NCBI GenBank assembly: GCA_964242335.1
Contig: CAXTAY010000002.1
Location: 62,001 to 126,000 of the forward strand
DNA length: 64,000 bases
Direction of reading: 5' to 3'
Source of the DNA: Lichenicoccus sp964242335
GTDB taxonomy: Bacteria; Pseudomonadota; Alphaproteobacteria; Acetobacterales; Acetobacteraceae
Part shown: one piece after another, positions 8,710 to 16,194 of the stretch
How the letters are laid out: each line of letters opens with the position of its first letter
Numbering within the stretch: the stretch's first letter is position 1
Notes under the pieces: model-generated
Told to the model about the DNA's origin: nothing
Database searches by the model: none
The model's input: the letters and a program-made list of their open reading frames with translations, nothing else
Program-made: the position numbers and the translations under genes

Positions 8710-8786
8710 GGCGGACGTAGCTCAGCTGGTAGAGCGCCAGGTTGTGGTCTTGGATGTCGCGGGTTCGAGCCCCGTCGTTCGCCCCA
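8710..8786 (+). tRNA. tRNA-His (GTG anticodon)
   Basis: A full cloverleaf is visible. The acceptor gcggacg (8711-8717) pairs with cgttcgc (8776-8782). The anticodon stem is ccagg/cttgg with loop ttgtggt, giving anticodon GTG at 8744-8746. The T arm contains ttcgagc. The base before the acceptor is G (8710) and the discriminator is C (8783), so the extra G-1:C73 pair used by histidyl-tRNA synthetase is genomically encoded. CCA is encoded at 8784-8786. Confidence 0.95.
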
Positions 8787-8824
8787 CCCCCGCCCCCACC
8801 GCATCGCCTGCCGGCTACGGCGTA

Positions 8825-9412
8825 CTGATCCTCGCCGGCGGCCGGGGGAGGCGTCTCGGCGGGCTCGACAAGCCGCTGCTGCGGCTGCACGGCACGACCC
8901 TGCTGCATCGCATCCTCGCCCGCCTGCCGGCCCACGCGGTCGTCGCACTCAGCGCCAACGGCGATGCATCGCGCTTCGCCGCCTACGGGCTCACCGTGCT
9001 GGCGGATTGGCTGCCGGACCAGGGCCCGCTGGGCGGCGTGCTGCGCGGCCTGGACTGGGCGCACGGGCGGGGCTGCGAGGCGCTGCTGACGGTGCCGGGC
9101 GACACCCCGTTCATCCCGCTCGACCTCGCGTCGCGGCTGCTGCCGGCACCGGCGCTGGCGGTGTCGGACGGACGGCTGCACCACGCCGTGGCGTCGTGGC
9201 CGACCGCGTGCCGCGAGGCGCTGCGCACGCATCTGGGCGCCGGCGGCAGCCGATCGGTCAGGCGCTTCGCCGAGACGCTGCCGATGCGCCGGGAGCGGTT
9301 CGCGCTCGGAGCGGTCGATCCGTTCTTCAACATCAATACGCCCGACGAGCTGCGACGGGCGGAGGCGATCGCCGCGGCGACGCCATCTCCCGCAGTCCCG
9401 CCTCCAGGCTGA
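8825..9412 (+). CDS. mobA: molybdenum cofactor guanylyltransferase MobA (start unresolved)
   Basis: The product transfers GMP from GTP to molybdopterin. It shows the nucleotidyltransferase N terminus G-V-L-I-L-A-G-G-R-G-R-R-L-G-G-L-D-K, the G-P-L-G-G-V-L loop, P-G-D-T-P-F-I-P, and F-F-N-I-N-T-P-D-E-L near the C terminus, all typical of MobA. The frame is open back through tRNA-His with no ATG, GTG or TTG between the tRNA and the conserved G-V-L-I-L-A-G-G block. The coordinate given is the nearest in-frame CTG (8825), which would clip the first strand. The alternatives are a TTG at 8750 or a GTG at 8744, both inside the tRNA. The 3' end overlaps the convergent gene by about 80 bases. Confidence 0.8.
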   Translation: MILAGGRGRRLGGLDKPLLRLHGTTLLHRILARLPAHAVVALSANGDASRFAAYGLTVLADWLPDQGPLGGVLRGLDWAHGRGCEALLTVPGDTPFIPLDLASRLLPAPALAVSDGRLHHAVASWPTACREALRTHLGAGGSRSVRRFAETLPMRRERFALGAVDPFFNINTPDELRRAEAIAAATPSPAVPPPG

Positions 9413-10271
9413 TCGGCTCGAAGCCGAGGGCCGCGCGCATCGGCGCGATGTCGAACGCCTTGTCCTCCAGCAGCCGTCTGATCTCGGCCGGACCGATGCC
9501 GGGCAGGCCCGGCACCCGGCGCGCCAGCGCCGCGAGCGGGATCAGCAAGGCTGCCGGCACGGCGAGGACCGGTCGCCGCCGCAGCCCGTAGGCGAGGGCG
9601 ACGGCGGCCACGAAGTCGCGGTAGCGCAGCGCCGCCGGTCCGGCGACGACGAGGCTGTGCGGGCCCTGCCAGGCGCGGTCGAGGCTGGCGAGCAGGGCGC
9701 GGGTCACGTCGGCCTGATGGATCGGCTGCACCAGCGCGCGGCCGCCGCCGGGCAGCGGGATCACCGGCAGCCGCCCGATCCAGGCCGCCAGCCGGCGCAC
9801 GTTGTTCTCGCCCTCCGCACCGTAGATCATCGTCGGGTGCAGGATCACGCCGTCGCGGCCCGAGCCGAGCAGCGCGCGTTCGCCCTCGATCACCCCGCGA
9901 CCGTGCGCGTCCGGCCAGCGGGTGAACTTGCGCGTGCTGCCGAGCAGCACCAGCCGGGCCGGGGCAGGGGACGCCGCGATGATCCGTGCGGCATGACGCG
10001 CATGCGCCGTGCCGACCACCGCGCGCGCGTCCCGCAGCGCCGCCGCCAGCGCGTCCGGATCGTCCAGTTCGGCGAGCCGCGGCGGCGCCTCGATGCCGGT
10101 CTCGCGCCAGCGCACGGCGTCGCGCACCACCGGCACGAAGCCCTGGCCGCGCGCCGCCAGCGCCCGGCACAACGCGGCACCCGACCGTCCGGAGGCGCCG
10201 ATGACGTGCACCGGCACCTGCACCGGCACCTGCACCGGCACCTGCACCGGCTCGGACGGCTGCGCGGGCAT
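9333..10271 (-). CDS. atypical short-chain dehydrogenase/NAD(P)-binding protein
   Basis: The 312-residue product begins with a run of V-P-V-Q repeats (residues about 8-20) that leads straight into the Rossmann motif H-V-I-G-A-S-G-R-S-G-A. The repeats come from the 12-bp DNA array at 10207-10254. Further on are T-M-I-Y-G (the atypical SDR tyrosine region) and Q-P-I-H-Q-A-D-V. The sequence resembles NDUFA9-like or NmrA-like sugar-nucleotide epimerase relatives, so a precise reaction cannot be given. The ATG at 10271 has GGAG six bases upstream; an ATG at 10328 lacks a ribosome site. Its 3' end overlaps convergent mobA. Confidence 0.8.
   Translation of the reverse strand: MPAQPSEPVQVPVQVPVQVPVHVIGASGRSGAALCRALAARGQGFVPVVRDAVRWRETGIEAPPRLAELDDPDALAAALRDARAVVGTAHARHAARIIAASPAPARLVLLGSTRKFTRWPDAHGRGVIEGERALLGSGRDGVILHPTMIYGAEGENNVRRLAAWIGRLPVIPLPGGGRALVQPIHQADVTRALLASLDRAWQGPHSLVVAGPAALRYRDFVAAVALAYGLRRRPVLAVPAALLIPLAALARRVPGLPGIGPAEIRRLLEDKAFDIAPMRAALGFEPISLEAGLREMASPRRSPPPVAARRAY
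10207..10254. repeat. 12-bp tandem repeat inside the NAD(P)-binding protein gene
   Basis: Three exact copies of tgcaccggcacc (10207, 10219, 10231) and a fourth partial unit. On the coding (minus) strand they encode V-P-V-Q units between the start codon and the Rossmann fold. The core caccggcac is shared with the array at 1377-1448. Confidence 0.9.
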
Positions 10272-10329
10272 CAGCCGCTCCGCGCGCCGTGCGGCCGGGC
10301 CGTGGCGCGGCGGCGCGCGACCGGCCATG

Positions 10330-10345
10330 CGGTATCATGATACCG
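10330..10345. promoter_or_regulatory. 16-bp perfect palindrome, operator-like
   Basis: The sequence cggtatcatgataccg is a perfect inverted repeat in the gap between the divergent NAD(P)-binding protein gene and rplM. Its TATCATGATA centre is AT-rich against very G+C-rich surroundings. It looks like a site for a dimeric regulator. No regulator gene lies beside it, and the owner is not identified. Confidence 0.55.
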
Positions 10346-10472
10346 TGCAAGAAAACTGAGTAATCCTCGGCCTCTCTTGGATCGGCTTGACGCGGACGGC
10401 GCGGCTCTCCATAACCCCGCCTCCTGTCGTGAACCCTCCGGCGTGACGCCTGCTGACGGAATGGACCGCATG

Positions 10473-10970
10473 ATGAAGACCACCCTCTCGCTGAAGCCCG
10501 CGGAGGTGACCAAGGGCTGGATCCTGATCGACGCCGACGGTCTGGTTCTCGGTCGCCTCGCCGCCATCATCGCCGGGCGCCTGCGCGGCAAGCACAAGCC
10601 GCAATTCACCCCGCACGTCGACTGCGGCGACAACGTCGTCGTGGTCAACGCCGAGAAGGTCCGGCTGACCGGCAACAAGGCGGGGCAGAAGCTGTTCCAC
10701 TACCACACCGGCTATGCCGGCGGCATCAAGCAGCGCACCATCGCGCAGCGCCTCGCCGGCAGCAATCCCGGCCACGTGATCAGCAAGGCGGTGGAGCGGA
10801 TGATCACCCGCGGCCCGCTGCAGCGCGCGCAGATGAAGCACCTCTACGTCTATGCCGGCGACGCGCATCCGCATGACGGCCAGCAGCCGCAGCGCCTCGA
10901 CGTGGCGGCGCTGAACCGCAAGAACTCGGTCTTCAAGACCCCCGTCACCTCGAAGAGCATCGCTGCCTGA
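10473..10970 (+). CDS. rplM: 50S ribosomal protein L13
   Basis: The 165-residue product is a core large-subunit protein that binds 23S rRNA. Recognisable segments are W-I-L-I-D-A-D-G-L-V-L-G-R-L-A, V-V-V-V-N-A-E-K-V-R-L-T-G-N-K and R-M-I-T-R-G-P-L. It is followed three bases later by rpsI, the conserved ribosomal pair. Two adjacent ATG codons at 10470 and 10473 could start; the second matches the family's M-K-T-T N terminus. A frame extending to 10377 is also open but would add a non-conserved leader. Confidence 0.96.
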   Translation: MKTTLSLKPAEVTKGWILIDADGLVLGRLAAIIAGRLRGKHKPQFTPHVDCGDNVVVVNAEKVRLTGNKAGQKLFHYHTGYAGGIKQRTIAQRLAGSNPGHVISKAVERMITRGPLQRAQMKHLYVYAGDAHPHDGQQPQRLDVAALNRKNSVFKTPVTSKSIAA

Positions 10971-10972
10971 TC

Positions 10973-11512
10973 ATGTCAGAAACACAGACCCAGCCCCAGC
11001 CGCAAACTCAGCCGCAAACCCAGCCCCGCACCGGGACGCTGGCCGACCTGCGCGACCTCGCCACCAGCGCCGGAGTCGCCGTCACCGAGAGCGAGGCGGT
11101 GCTGCGCCAGCCGAAGCGCGATACGCTCGGCCGCGCCTACGCCACCGGCCGACGCAAGAACGCGATCGCGCGCGTCTGGATCAAGCCGGGCCGCGGCGAC
11201 ATCAGCGTCAACGGCAAGAAGGTGGGCCAGTACTTCGCCCGTCCGGTGCTGCGCATGCTGATCACCCAGCCGTTCCTGGTCGCCGACCGCTACAACCAGT
11301 TCGACGTCTACTGCACCGTGGTCGGCGGCGGGCTGTCGGGCCAGGCCGGCGCGCTGCGCCACGGCATCAGCCGCGCGCTCACCTACTACGAGCCGGAACT
11401 GCGCGGCATCCTCAAGGTCGCGGGCTTCCTGACCCGAGACAGCCGGGTGGTGGAGCGCAAGAAGTACGGCCGCATGAAGGCGCGCCGCTCGTTCCAGTTC
11501 TCCAAGCGCTGA
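10973..11512 (+). CDS. rpsI: 30S ribosomal protein S9 with an N-terminal Gln/Thr/Pro extension
   Basis: The 179-residue product ends in the S9 signature, including the basic tail R-S-F-Q-F-S-K-R that reaches the ribosomal P site. Recognisable core: A-Y-A-T-G-R-R-K-N-A-I-A-R-V-W. The first ~50 residues are an extension, beginning with Q-T-Q-P type repeats that bacterial S9 (about 130 residues) lacks; longer S9 forms are known in alphaproteobacteria. The gene starts three bases after rplM with no clear ribosome site, so translation is probably coupled. A strong terminator follows. Confidence 0.95.
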   Translation: MSETQTQPQPQTQPQTQPRTGTLADLRDLATSAGVAVTESEAVLRQPKRDTLGRAYATGRRKNAIARVWIKPGRGDISVNGKKVGQYFARPVLRMLITQPFLVADRYNQFDVYCTVVGGGLSGQAGALRHGISRALTYYEPELRGILKVAGFLTRDSRVVERKKYGRMKARRSFQFSKR

Positions 11513-11539
11513 CCCTGCCCTAGGCGGGACGACGGCGTC

Positions 11540-11566
11540 GGGCGGGACCTTCGGGTTCCGCCCTTT
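11540..11566 (+). terminator. Rho-independent terminator after rplM-rpsI
   Basis: A 10-bp stem (11540-11549 with 11554-11563, one G-T wobble) closes a TTCG tetraloop and is followed by TTT. It separates the ribosomal operon from argC. Confidence 0.85.
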
Positions 11567-11602
11567 CTCGTTCTACCCTGGAGCTGCGAGCCGGAGCCGG
11601 AC

Positions 11603-12535
11603 ATGACGCCACGCATCTTCATCGACGGCGAGGCCGGCACCACCGGGCTCGGCATACGCGACCGTCTGCGCGCGCTGCCGGTCACCCTGCTCTCGATCGA
11701 TCCCGACCGACGCCGGGACCCGGAGGCGCGACGGGCGGCGATGCGCCAGGCCGATCTGGTGGTGCTGTGCCTGCCGGACCAGGCGGCGCGCGAGGCGGCG
11801 GCGATGCTCGCGGCACTGCCGGACCCGCCGCGGCTGCTCGACGCCAGCACCGCCTTCCGCATCGCGCCCGACTGGGTCTATGGCTTTCCGCAGCTGGCAC
11901 CGGCGCAGCCGGGCGCCATCGCCGCCGCGCCGCGCGTCTCCAACCCAGGCTGCTACGCGACCGGTGCCGTGGCGCTGCTGCGTCCGCTGGTCGAGGCCGG
12001 CCTGCTGCCCGCGGATCACGCGCTGTCGATCAACGCGGTCAGCGGCTACTCGGGCGGCGGCCGGGCGATGATCGAGGCGCACGAGAGCAGCGGCGGCCCG
12101 GCGTTCCGGCTCTACGGCCTGGGGCTGGAGCACAAGCACGTGCCGGAGATCGCGGCGCACGCCGGCCTCGCCTCGCGGCCGATCTTCGTGCCCTCGGTGG
12201 GGCATTTCCGCCAGGGCATGATCGTCTCGATCCCGCTGCACCTGGACCGGCTCGGCCGCGGCGCCACGGTGCCGGCGCTGCGCCGCTGCCTGCTCGACTG
12301 GTATGGCGGCTCCGGACGGGTATCGGTCAGTGATCGCAGCGATGGCAGCGACGGAGCCGCGGACGAGGCCCTGGTGGGCGAGGCGCTGGCCGGCACCGAC
12401 CGCATGGAACTCGCGGTGCACGGCAGCGGCGCCTATCCGCACGCGCTGCTGACCGCGCGGCTGGACAATCTGGGCAAGGGCGCCTCGGGTGCGGCGATCG
12501 AGAACATCGCGCTGATGCTGGGCCTCGGGAGCTGA
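11603..12535 (+). CDS. argC: N-acetyl-gamma-glutamyl-phosphate reductase (type 2)
   Basis: The 310-residue product reduces N-acetylglutamyl phosphate in arginine synthesis. The N terminus I-F-I-D-G-E-A-G-T-T-G-L is the NADPH-binding signature of the shorter type-2 ArgC. The catalytic cysteine is in S-N-P-G-C-Y-A-T-G. Placement after rpsI is common in related genomes. The ATG has GGAG six bases upstream. Near the C terminus a serine/aspartate run (S-D-G-S-D-G) looks like a local expansion. The TGA stop overlaps the CTG that probably starts the next gene. Confidence 0.95.
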   Translation: MTPRIFIDGEAGTTGLGIRDRLRALPVTLLSIDPDRRRDPEARRAAMRQADLVVLCLPDQAAREAAAMLAALPDPPRLLDASTAFRIAPDWVYGFPQLAPAQPGAIAAAPRVSNPGCYATGAVALLRPLVEAGLLPADHALSINAVSGYSGGGRAMIEAHESSGGPAFRLYGLGLEHKHVPEIAAHAGLASRPIFVPSVGHFRQGMIVSIPLHLDRLGRGATVPALRRCLLDWYGGSGRVSVSDRSDGSDGAADEALVGEALAGTDRMELAVHGSGAYPHALLTARLDNLGKGASGAAIENIALMLGLGS

Positions 12536-13914
12536 CCCAGGATCGCTGGGCGGTCCTGCTGGAGCGGCGCTTCCGGGCGCCGCTGCTGACCGTCTCGCTC
12601 GGGGTCGGGCTGTTCTCCTTCAACGAGTTCCTGGTCTCGACGACGCTGCCGAGTGCGGTGCGCGACACCGGTGGTGCCGCGCTGATGAGCTGGGCGGTGA
12701 CGCTCTACCTGGTGCCGTCGATCGTCGGCGGCAGCAGCGCCGCCTCGCTGGCGCAGCGCTGGGGCGCGCGTCCGGTGCTGTTCCTCGCCGGGCTGGTGTT
12801 CCTGGGCGGCACGCTGCTGGCCAGCCTCGCGCCCTCGATGGCGGTGATCCTGCTCGGGCGCGCGCTGCAGGGCGCCGGCGACGGCGTGATCGTGTCGCTC
12901 TGCTACGCCCTGATCCCGGCGCTGTTCCCGCCCGACCTGATCGCGCGCGTGTTCGGCGTCGAGGCGCTGATCTGGGCCGGCGCCGCCTTCGGCGGCCCGC
13001 TGCTGTCCGGCTGGGTCACCCAGATGCTGTCCTGGCGCGCCGCCTTCCTGGTCAACCTGCCGCTCGTCGCGGGCTTCCTGGTGCTGGTGCCGCTGGTCGC
13101 GCCGCGCCGGCGCCGCGGCGGCGGGCGCACCGGTGCTGCCCTGTTCCGACTGTCCGGCATCGCCGCCGGCATCATGACGGTGGCCGCCGCCGACGTGATC
13201 GCGAGCCCGGCGCTGCGGCTCGGCTGCCTGGCGCTGGCGCCGATGCTGCTGGCGTGCAGCGTGCAGGCAGACCGCGCCAGCCGCACGAGGCTGTTCCCGG
13301 CGACGATGTTCCGGCTGTCCAGCCGCTCCGGTGCCGCCTGCTGGATCATCCTGCTGATGCCGCTGGCCCAGGCGGTGTCCGGGGTCTACCTGGTGCTGGC
13401 GCTGCAGCGCATCTGGTCGCTCCGGCCCGCCGCGGCGGGCGGCATCGGCGCGCTGATGGCGCTGTCCTGGAGCGCCGCCGCGTTCCTCGTCGCCGGCCTG
13501 CCACGCGCCCGGCCCCGTCTCGCGCGCTGCGGCCCGGCGCTGAACGCCGTCGGCCTGCTCGGGCTGCTGGCGGCGCTGCAGACCGGATGGCTCGCCCTGG
13601 TGGTCGCGGCACAGCTCGCGATCGGTGTCGGCTTCGGGCTGTGCTGGTCGACGCTGAACCAGCGGGTGATGGAGGACGCGGCACCGGACGACCAGGCGCG
13701 TGCCGCCGCGCTGCTGCCGACGGTGCTGTCGGCCGGCTACGCGATCGGGGCCGCGGTCGCGGGCCTGGTGGCGAACCAGGCCGGGCTGCCGCGGGCGATC
13801 GCCGAGGATGCGTCGGTCACCGCGCCGCTCTCCTGGGCCTACGCGACGGCGAGCCTGATCGCGGCCGCCGCCGTGCTCGTCGACCGTGTCGGCCCGGTCG
13901 CACGACGATGCTGA
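12532..13914 (+). CDS. major facilitator superfamily transporter, apparent CTG start
   Basis: The product has about 14 hydrophobic segments and looks like a drug-resistance type MFS transporter. Features include a loop with A-Q-R-W-G-A-R-P after the second segment and G-R-A-L-Q-G-A-G-D-G resembling motif C. The reading frame has convincing transporter sequence well upstream of the first usable codon (GTG 12658): R-F-R-A-P-L-L-T-V-S-L then F-N-E-F-L-V-S-T-T-L-P. No ATG, GTG or TTG occurs there. A CTG at 12532 overlaps the argC stop as CTGA, exactly where an ATGA junction would be expected, with GGGAG directly before it. Substrate unknown; it is an inner-membrane exporter by family. Confidence 0.8.
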   Translation: MTQDRWAVLLERRFRAPLLTVSLGVGLFSFNEFLVSTTLPSAVRDTGGAALMSWAVTLYLVPSIVGGSSAASLAQRWGARPVLFLAGLVFLGGTLLASLAPSMAVILLGRALQGAGDGVIVSLCYALIPALFPPDLIARVFGVEALIWAGAAFGGPLLSGWVTQMLSWRAAFLVNLPLVAGFLVLVPLVAPRRRRGGGRTGAALFRLSGIAAGIMTVAAADVIASPALRLGCLALAPMLLACSVQADRASRTRLFPATMFRLSSRSGAACWIILLMPLAQAVSGVYLVLALQRIWSLRPAAAGGIGALMALSWSAAAFLVAGLPRARPRLARCGPALNAVGLLGLLAALQTGWLALVVAAQLAIGVGFGLCWSTLNQRVMEDAAPDDQARAAALLPTVLSAGYAIGAAVAGLVANQAGLPRAIAEDASVTAPLSWAYATASLIAAAAVLVDRVGPVARRC

Positions 13915-14035
13915 AGCGAGCGGGGCCAATGCCCGGCGGGGCGGATGCCGGCGGGGCGGATGTCGGCGAGGCCGATGCCTGTGCCGCACGCATGATCGTG
14001 GCAGCAGGCGCGCCGCACCGGTCGAGGATCGCCGC

Positions 14036-15325
14036 GTGAAGGTCATCATCGCCGGCACGCCGATGATCGGGCATCTCAATCCGTTGCTGTCGATCGCGCG
14101 CTTCCTGGTCGCCGACGGCCACGAGGTGGTGGCACTCAGCGCCAGCGCGCACGGCGCCCGCCTGCGCGCCTCCGGTGCGAGGTTCCACCCGTTCTCCGCC
14201 GCGATCGACCAGGACCTGAGCGACCTCGATGCCGTCTACCCGCAGCTCAGGGCGCTGCCGACCGGACCGGTGAAGCTGCGGTTCCTGTTCAGGCACGCCT
14301 TCATCGACCGGCTGCGCGGCCAGTACGACTCGCTGCGCCGGTTGCTGCGGGAGTTCCCGGCCGACCTCGTGCTCTGCGACAACCTGTTCCTCGGCACGGT
14401 GCCGCTGCTGCTCGGGCGGCGTGGGCAACGGCCCGCGATCGTCCATCTCGGGGTCACCCCGCTGCTGAGCAGCCGCGACGACGGCGCACCGATCGGCCCG
14501 GGGCTGCCGCCGGCGGCGGACGAGGCGCAGCGCGCGTTCTACCGGACGATGGGCAATGTGGTCGACCAGCACTTCTTCGAGCCGGTACAGGCCGAGCTTG
14601 ACGCGGTGCTCGCCTCGATCGGCGTGGGTCCGCTGCGGTCGCGCATGAACGACGCCAGCTTGCTGCTGCCCGACCTGTTCCTGCAGCCCACGGTGCCGCG
14701 CTTCGAGTTCCCGCGACGCGAGCTGCCGCGCGGGCTGCGCTTCATCGGCGCCCTGCCGCCGCCGCCCGGCGACCGCTCGCTCCCCGACTGGGCGGACGAG
14801 GTCGATGCGGCGGCGCGCATCGTGCTGGTGACGCAGGGAACGCTCGCCAATCACGACCTCGCCCAGCTGGTCGGCCCGACGCTGGCGGCACTCGGCGACC
14901 GGCCGGAGCTGCTGGTGCTGGTCACCACCGGCGGACGGCCGCTGGAGGCGGTGCCCGGGCCGATCCCGCGTCACGTCCGCCTCGCGCGCTTCCTGCCCTA
15001 TGACTGGCTGATGCCGCGCCTCGATCTGGTGGTGACCAACGGCGGCTACGGCACCGTCAACCACGCGCTGAGCCATGGCGTGCCGCTGGTGGTGGCCGGG
15101 CAGAGCGAGGACAAGGCCGAGGTGGGCGCGCGTGTCGCCTGGAGCGGCACCGGCGTCAGCCTGCACACCGATACCCCGAGCGCCGATGCGCTGCGCGCGG
15201 CGGTCGATGCCGTGCTGGCCGGGCCGGGCTTCCGCGAGGCGGCGCATGGCCTCGCGGACGCGTTCCGCGGCTTCGACGCCAGCACCGAGGTGCCGCGCCT
15301 GCTGCGCGAGGTCGCCGCGGCCTGA
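14036..15325 (+). CDS. UGT/MGT-family glycosyltransferase
   Basis: The 429-residue product is a GT-B fold glycosyltransferase of the UDP-glucuronosyl/macrolide type (GT1). The N terminus I-I-A-G-T-P-M-I-G-H-L-N-P is the acceptor-domain signature. The C-terminal donor domain has V-T-N-G-G-Y-G-T-V-N-H-A-L-S-H-G-V-P and G-Q-S-E-D-K-A-E-V-G-A-R-V, matching the family's sugar-nucleotide-binding loop. It probably glycosylates a small or lipid acceptor, which cannot be named. The GTG at 14036 has GAGGA eight bases upstream. The preceding 120 bases hold degenerate ggcggggcggatg units and no gene. Confidence 0.88.
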   Translation: MKVIIAGTPMIGHLNPLLSIARFLVADGHEVVALSASAHGARLRASGARFHPFSAAIDQDLSDLDAVYPQLRALPTGPVKLRFLFRHAFIDRLRGQYDSLRRLLREFPADLVLCDNLFLGTVPLLLGRRGQRPAIVHLGVTPLLSSRDDGAPIGPGLPPAADEAQRAFYRTMGNVVDQHFFEPVQAELDAVLASIGVGPLRSRMNDASLLLPDLFLQPTVPRFEFPRRELPRGLRFIGALPPPPGDRSLPDWADEVDAAARIVLVTQGTLANHDLAQLVGPTLAALGDRPELLVLVTTGGRPLEAVPGPIPRHVRLARFLPYDWLMPRLDLVVTNGGYGTVNHALSHGVPLVVAGQSEDKAEVGARVAWSGTGVSLHTDTPSADALRAAVDAVLAGPGFREAAHGLADAFRGFDASTEVPRLLREVAAA

Positions 15326-15381
15326 GCGGCGCCGGGCTTGAGCGGCGCCAGACCTGAGCGGCGCCGGGCGCCGCGGCCGCG

Positions 15382-16056
15382 CTACATCTCGGTGATGCTG
15401 CCCACGATGCGCGACACCATGCCGTAGGCGATCGCCTCCTCGGCACTCATCCAGTAGTTGCGGTCGGTGTCCTTGGCGACCTTCTCGTAGGACTGGCCGG
15501 TCTCGCGCGAGAACAGACGGTTCAGGCGCTCGCGCATCTTGATGATCTCGCGCGCCTCGATGTCGATATCGACCGCCGGCCCGCGCACGCCGCCCATCGG
15601 CTGGTGCAGCAGGAAGCGGGTATTGGGCAGGCAGAGCCGCCGCTCCTTGACCCCGGCGACGTAGATCAGCGCCCCGGCGCTCGCCACCCAGCCGGTGCCG
15701 ATGACGCGGACCGGCGCCATGCTGTCGACGAAGCGGATCATGTCGTGGATGGTGTCGCCGCTCTCCACGTGACCGCCGGGAGAGTTGATGTAGACGTCGA
15801 TCGGCTTGGCCGAGGCGCCGGCCAGCGCCAGCAGGCGCCCGGTGACGTCGCGCGCCACCTTGTCGTTGATCGCGCCGAAGATCAGCACCTTGCGCTGGTC
15901 GAACAGCCGCTTCTCGAGCTCGTTGATCGGCGAGGAGAGCGTCTTGTTGTCGTCCGGCTCCTTGGTGTCCGGGCCGTTCGGCTCGGGGACCTCCGGGCCG
16001 TCCGGGTCCTCGTCATCATCCATCCGGACGCGATGCTTCAGCGACATTCCGTTCAT
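15382..16056 (-). CDS. ClpP-type serine peptidase paralogue with Asn at the catalytic Asp position
   Basis: The 224-residue product is a cytoplasmic ClpP homologue with an acidic N-terminal extension of about 45 residues (D-D-D-E-D-P-D-G and onward). The nucleophile motif is G-W-V-A-S-A-G (Ser126; the canonical form is A-S-M-G) and the histidine is in L-L-H-Q-P-M-G-G (His151). The third triad residue, aspartate in R-D-R-F-L-S-A of E. coli ClpP, aligns with asparagine here (R-N-Y-W-M-S-A, Asn200). Such Ser-His-Asn ClpPs are known as second paralogues, for example Listeria ClpP1. No clpX or lon lies beside it. The ATG at 16056 has AGGAG eight bases upstream. Confidence 0.88.
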   Translation of the reverse strand: MNGMSLKHRVRMDDDEDPDGPEVPEPNGPDTKEPDDNKTLSSPINELEKRLFDQRKVLIFGAINDKVARDVTGRLLALAGASAKPIDVYINSPGGHVESGDTIHDMIRFVDSMAPVRVIGTGWVASAGALIYVAGVKERRLCLPNTRFLLHQPMGGVRGPAVDIDIEAREIIKMRERLNRLFSRETGQSYEKVAKDTDRNYWMSAEEAIAYGMVSRIVGSITEM

Positions 16057-16194
16057 CCTGACCTCTCCTGCCGGACCGCCCATTCGCCGGTCCTACCCTG
16101 TTTCCCCGCCTGCTCCAAGAATGTCCGCGGCGAGACATCCGGCGCAGGTCGGGCTACACCCGCAGGACACGCGAAGGGCTCCGCGGGGAGCTCG

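Noticed and set aside
13915..14035. ggcggggcggatg-like degenerate repeats before the glycosyltransferase
   Set aside because: The units vary in length and sequence and look like G+C-biased spacer rather than a defined repeat.
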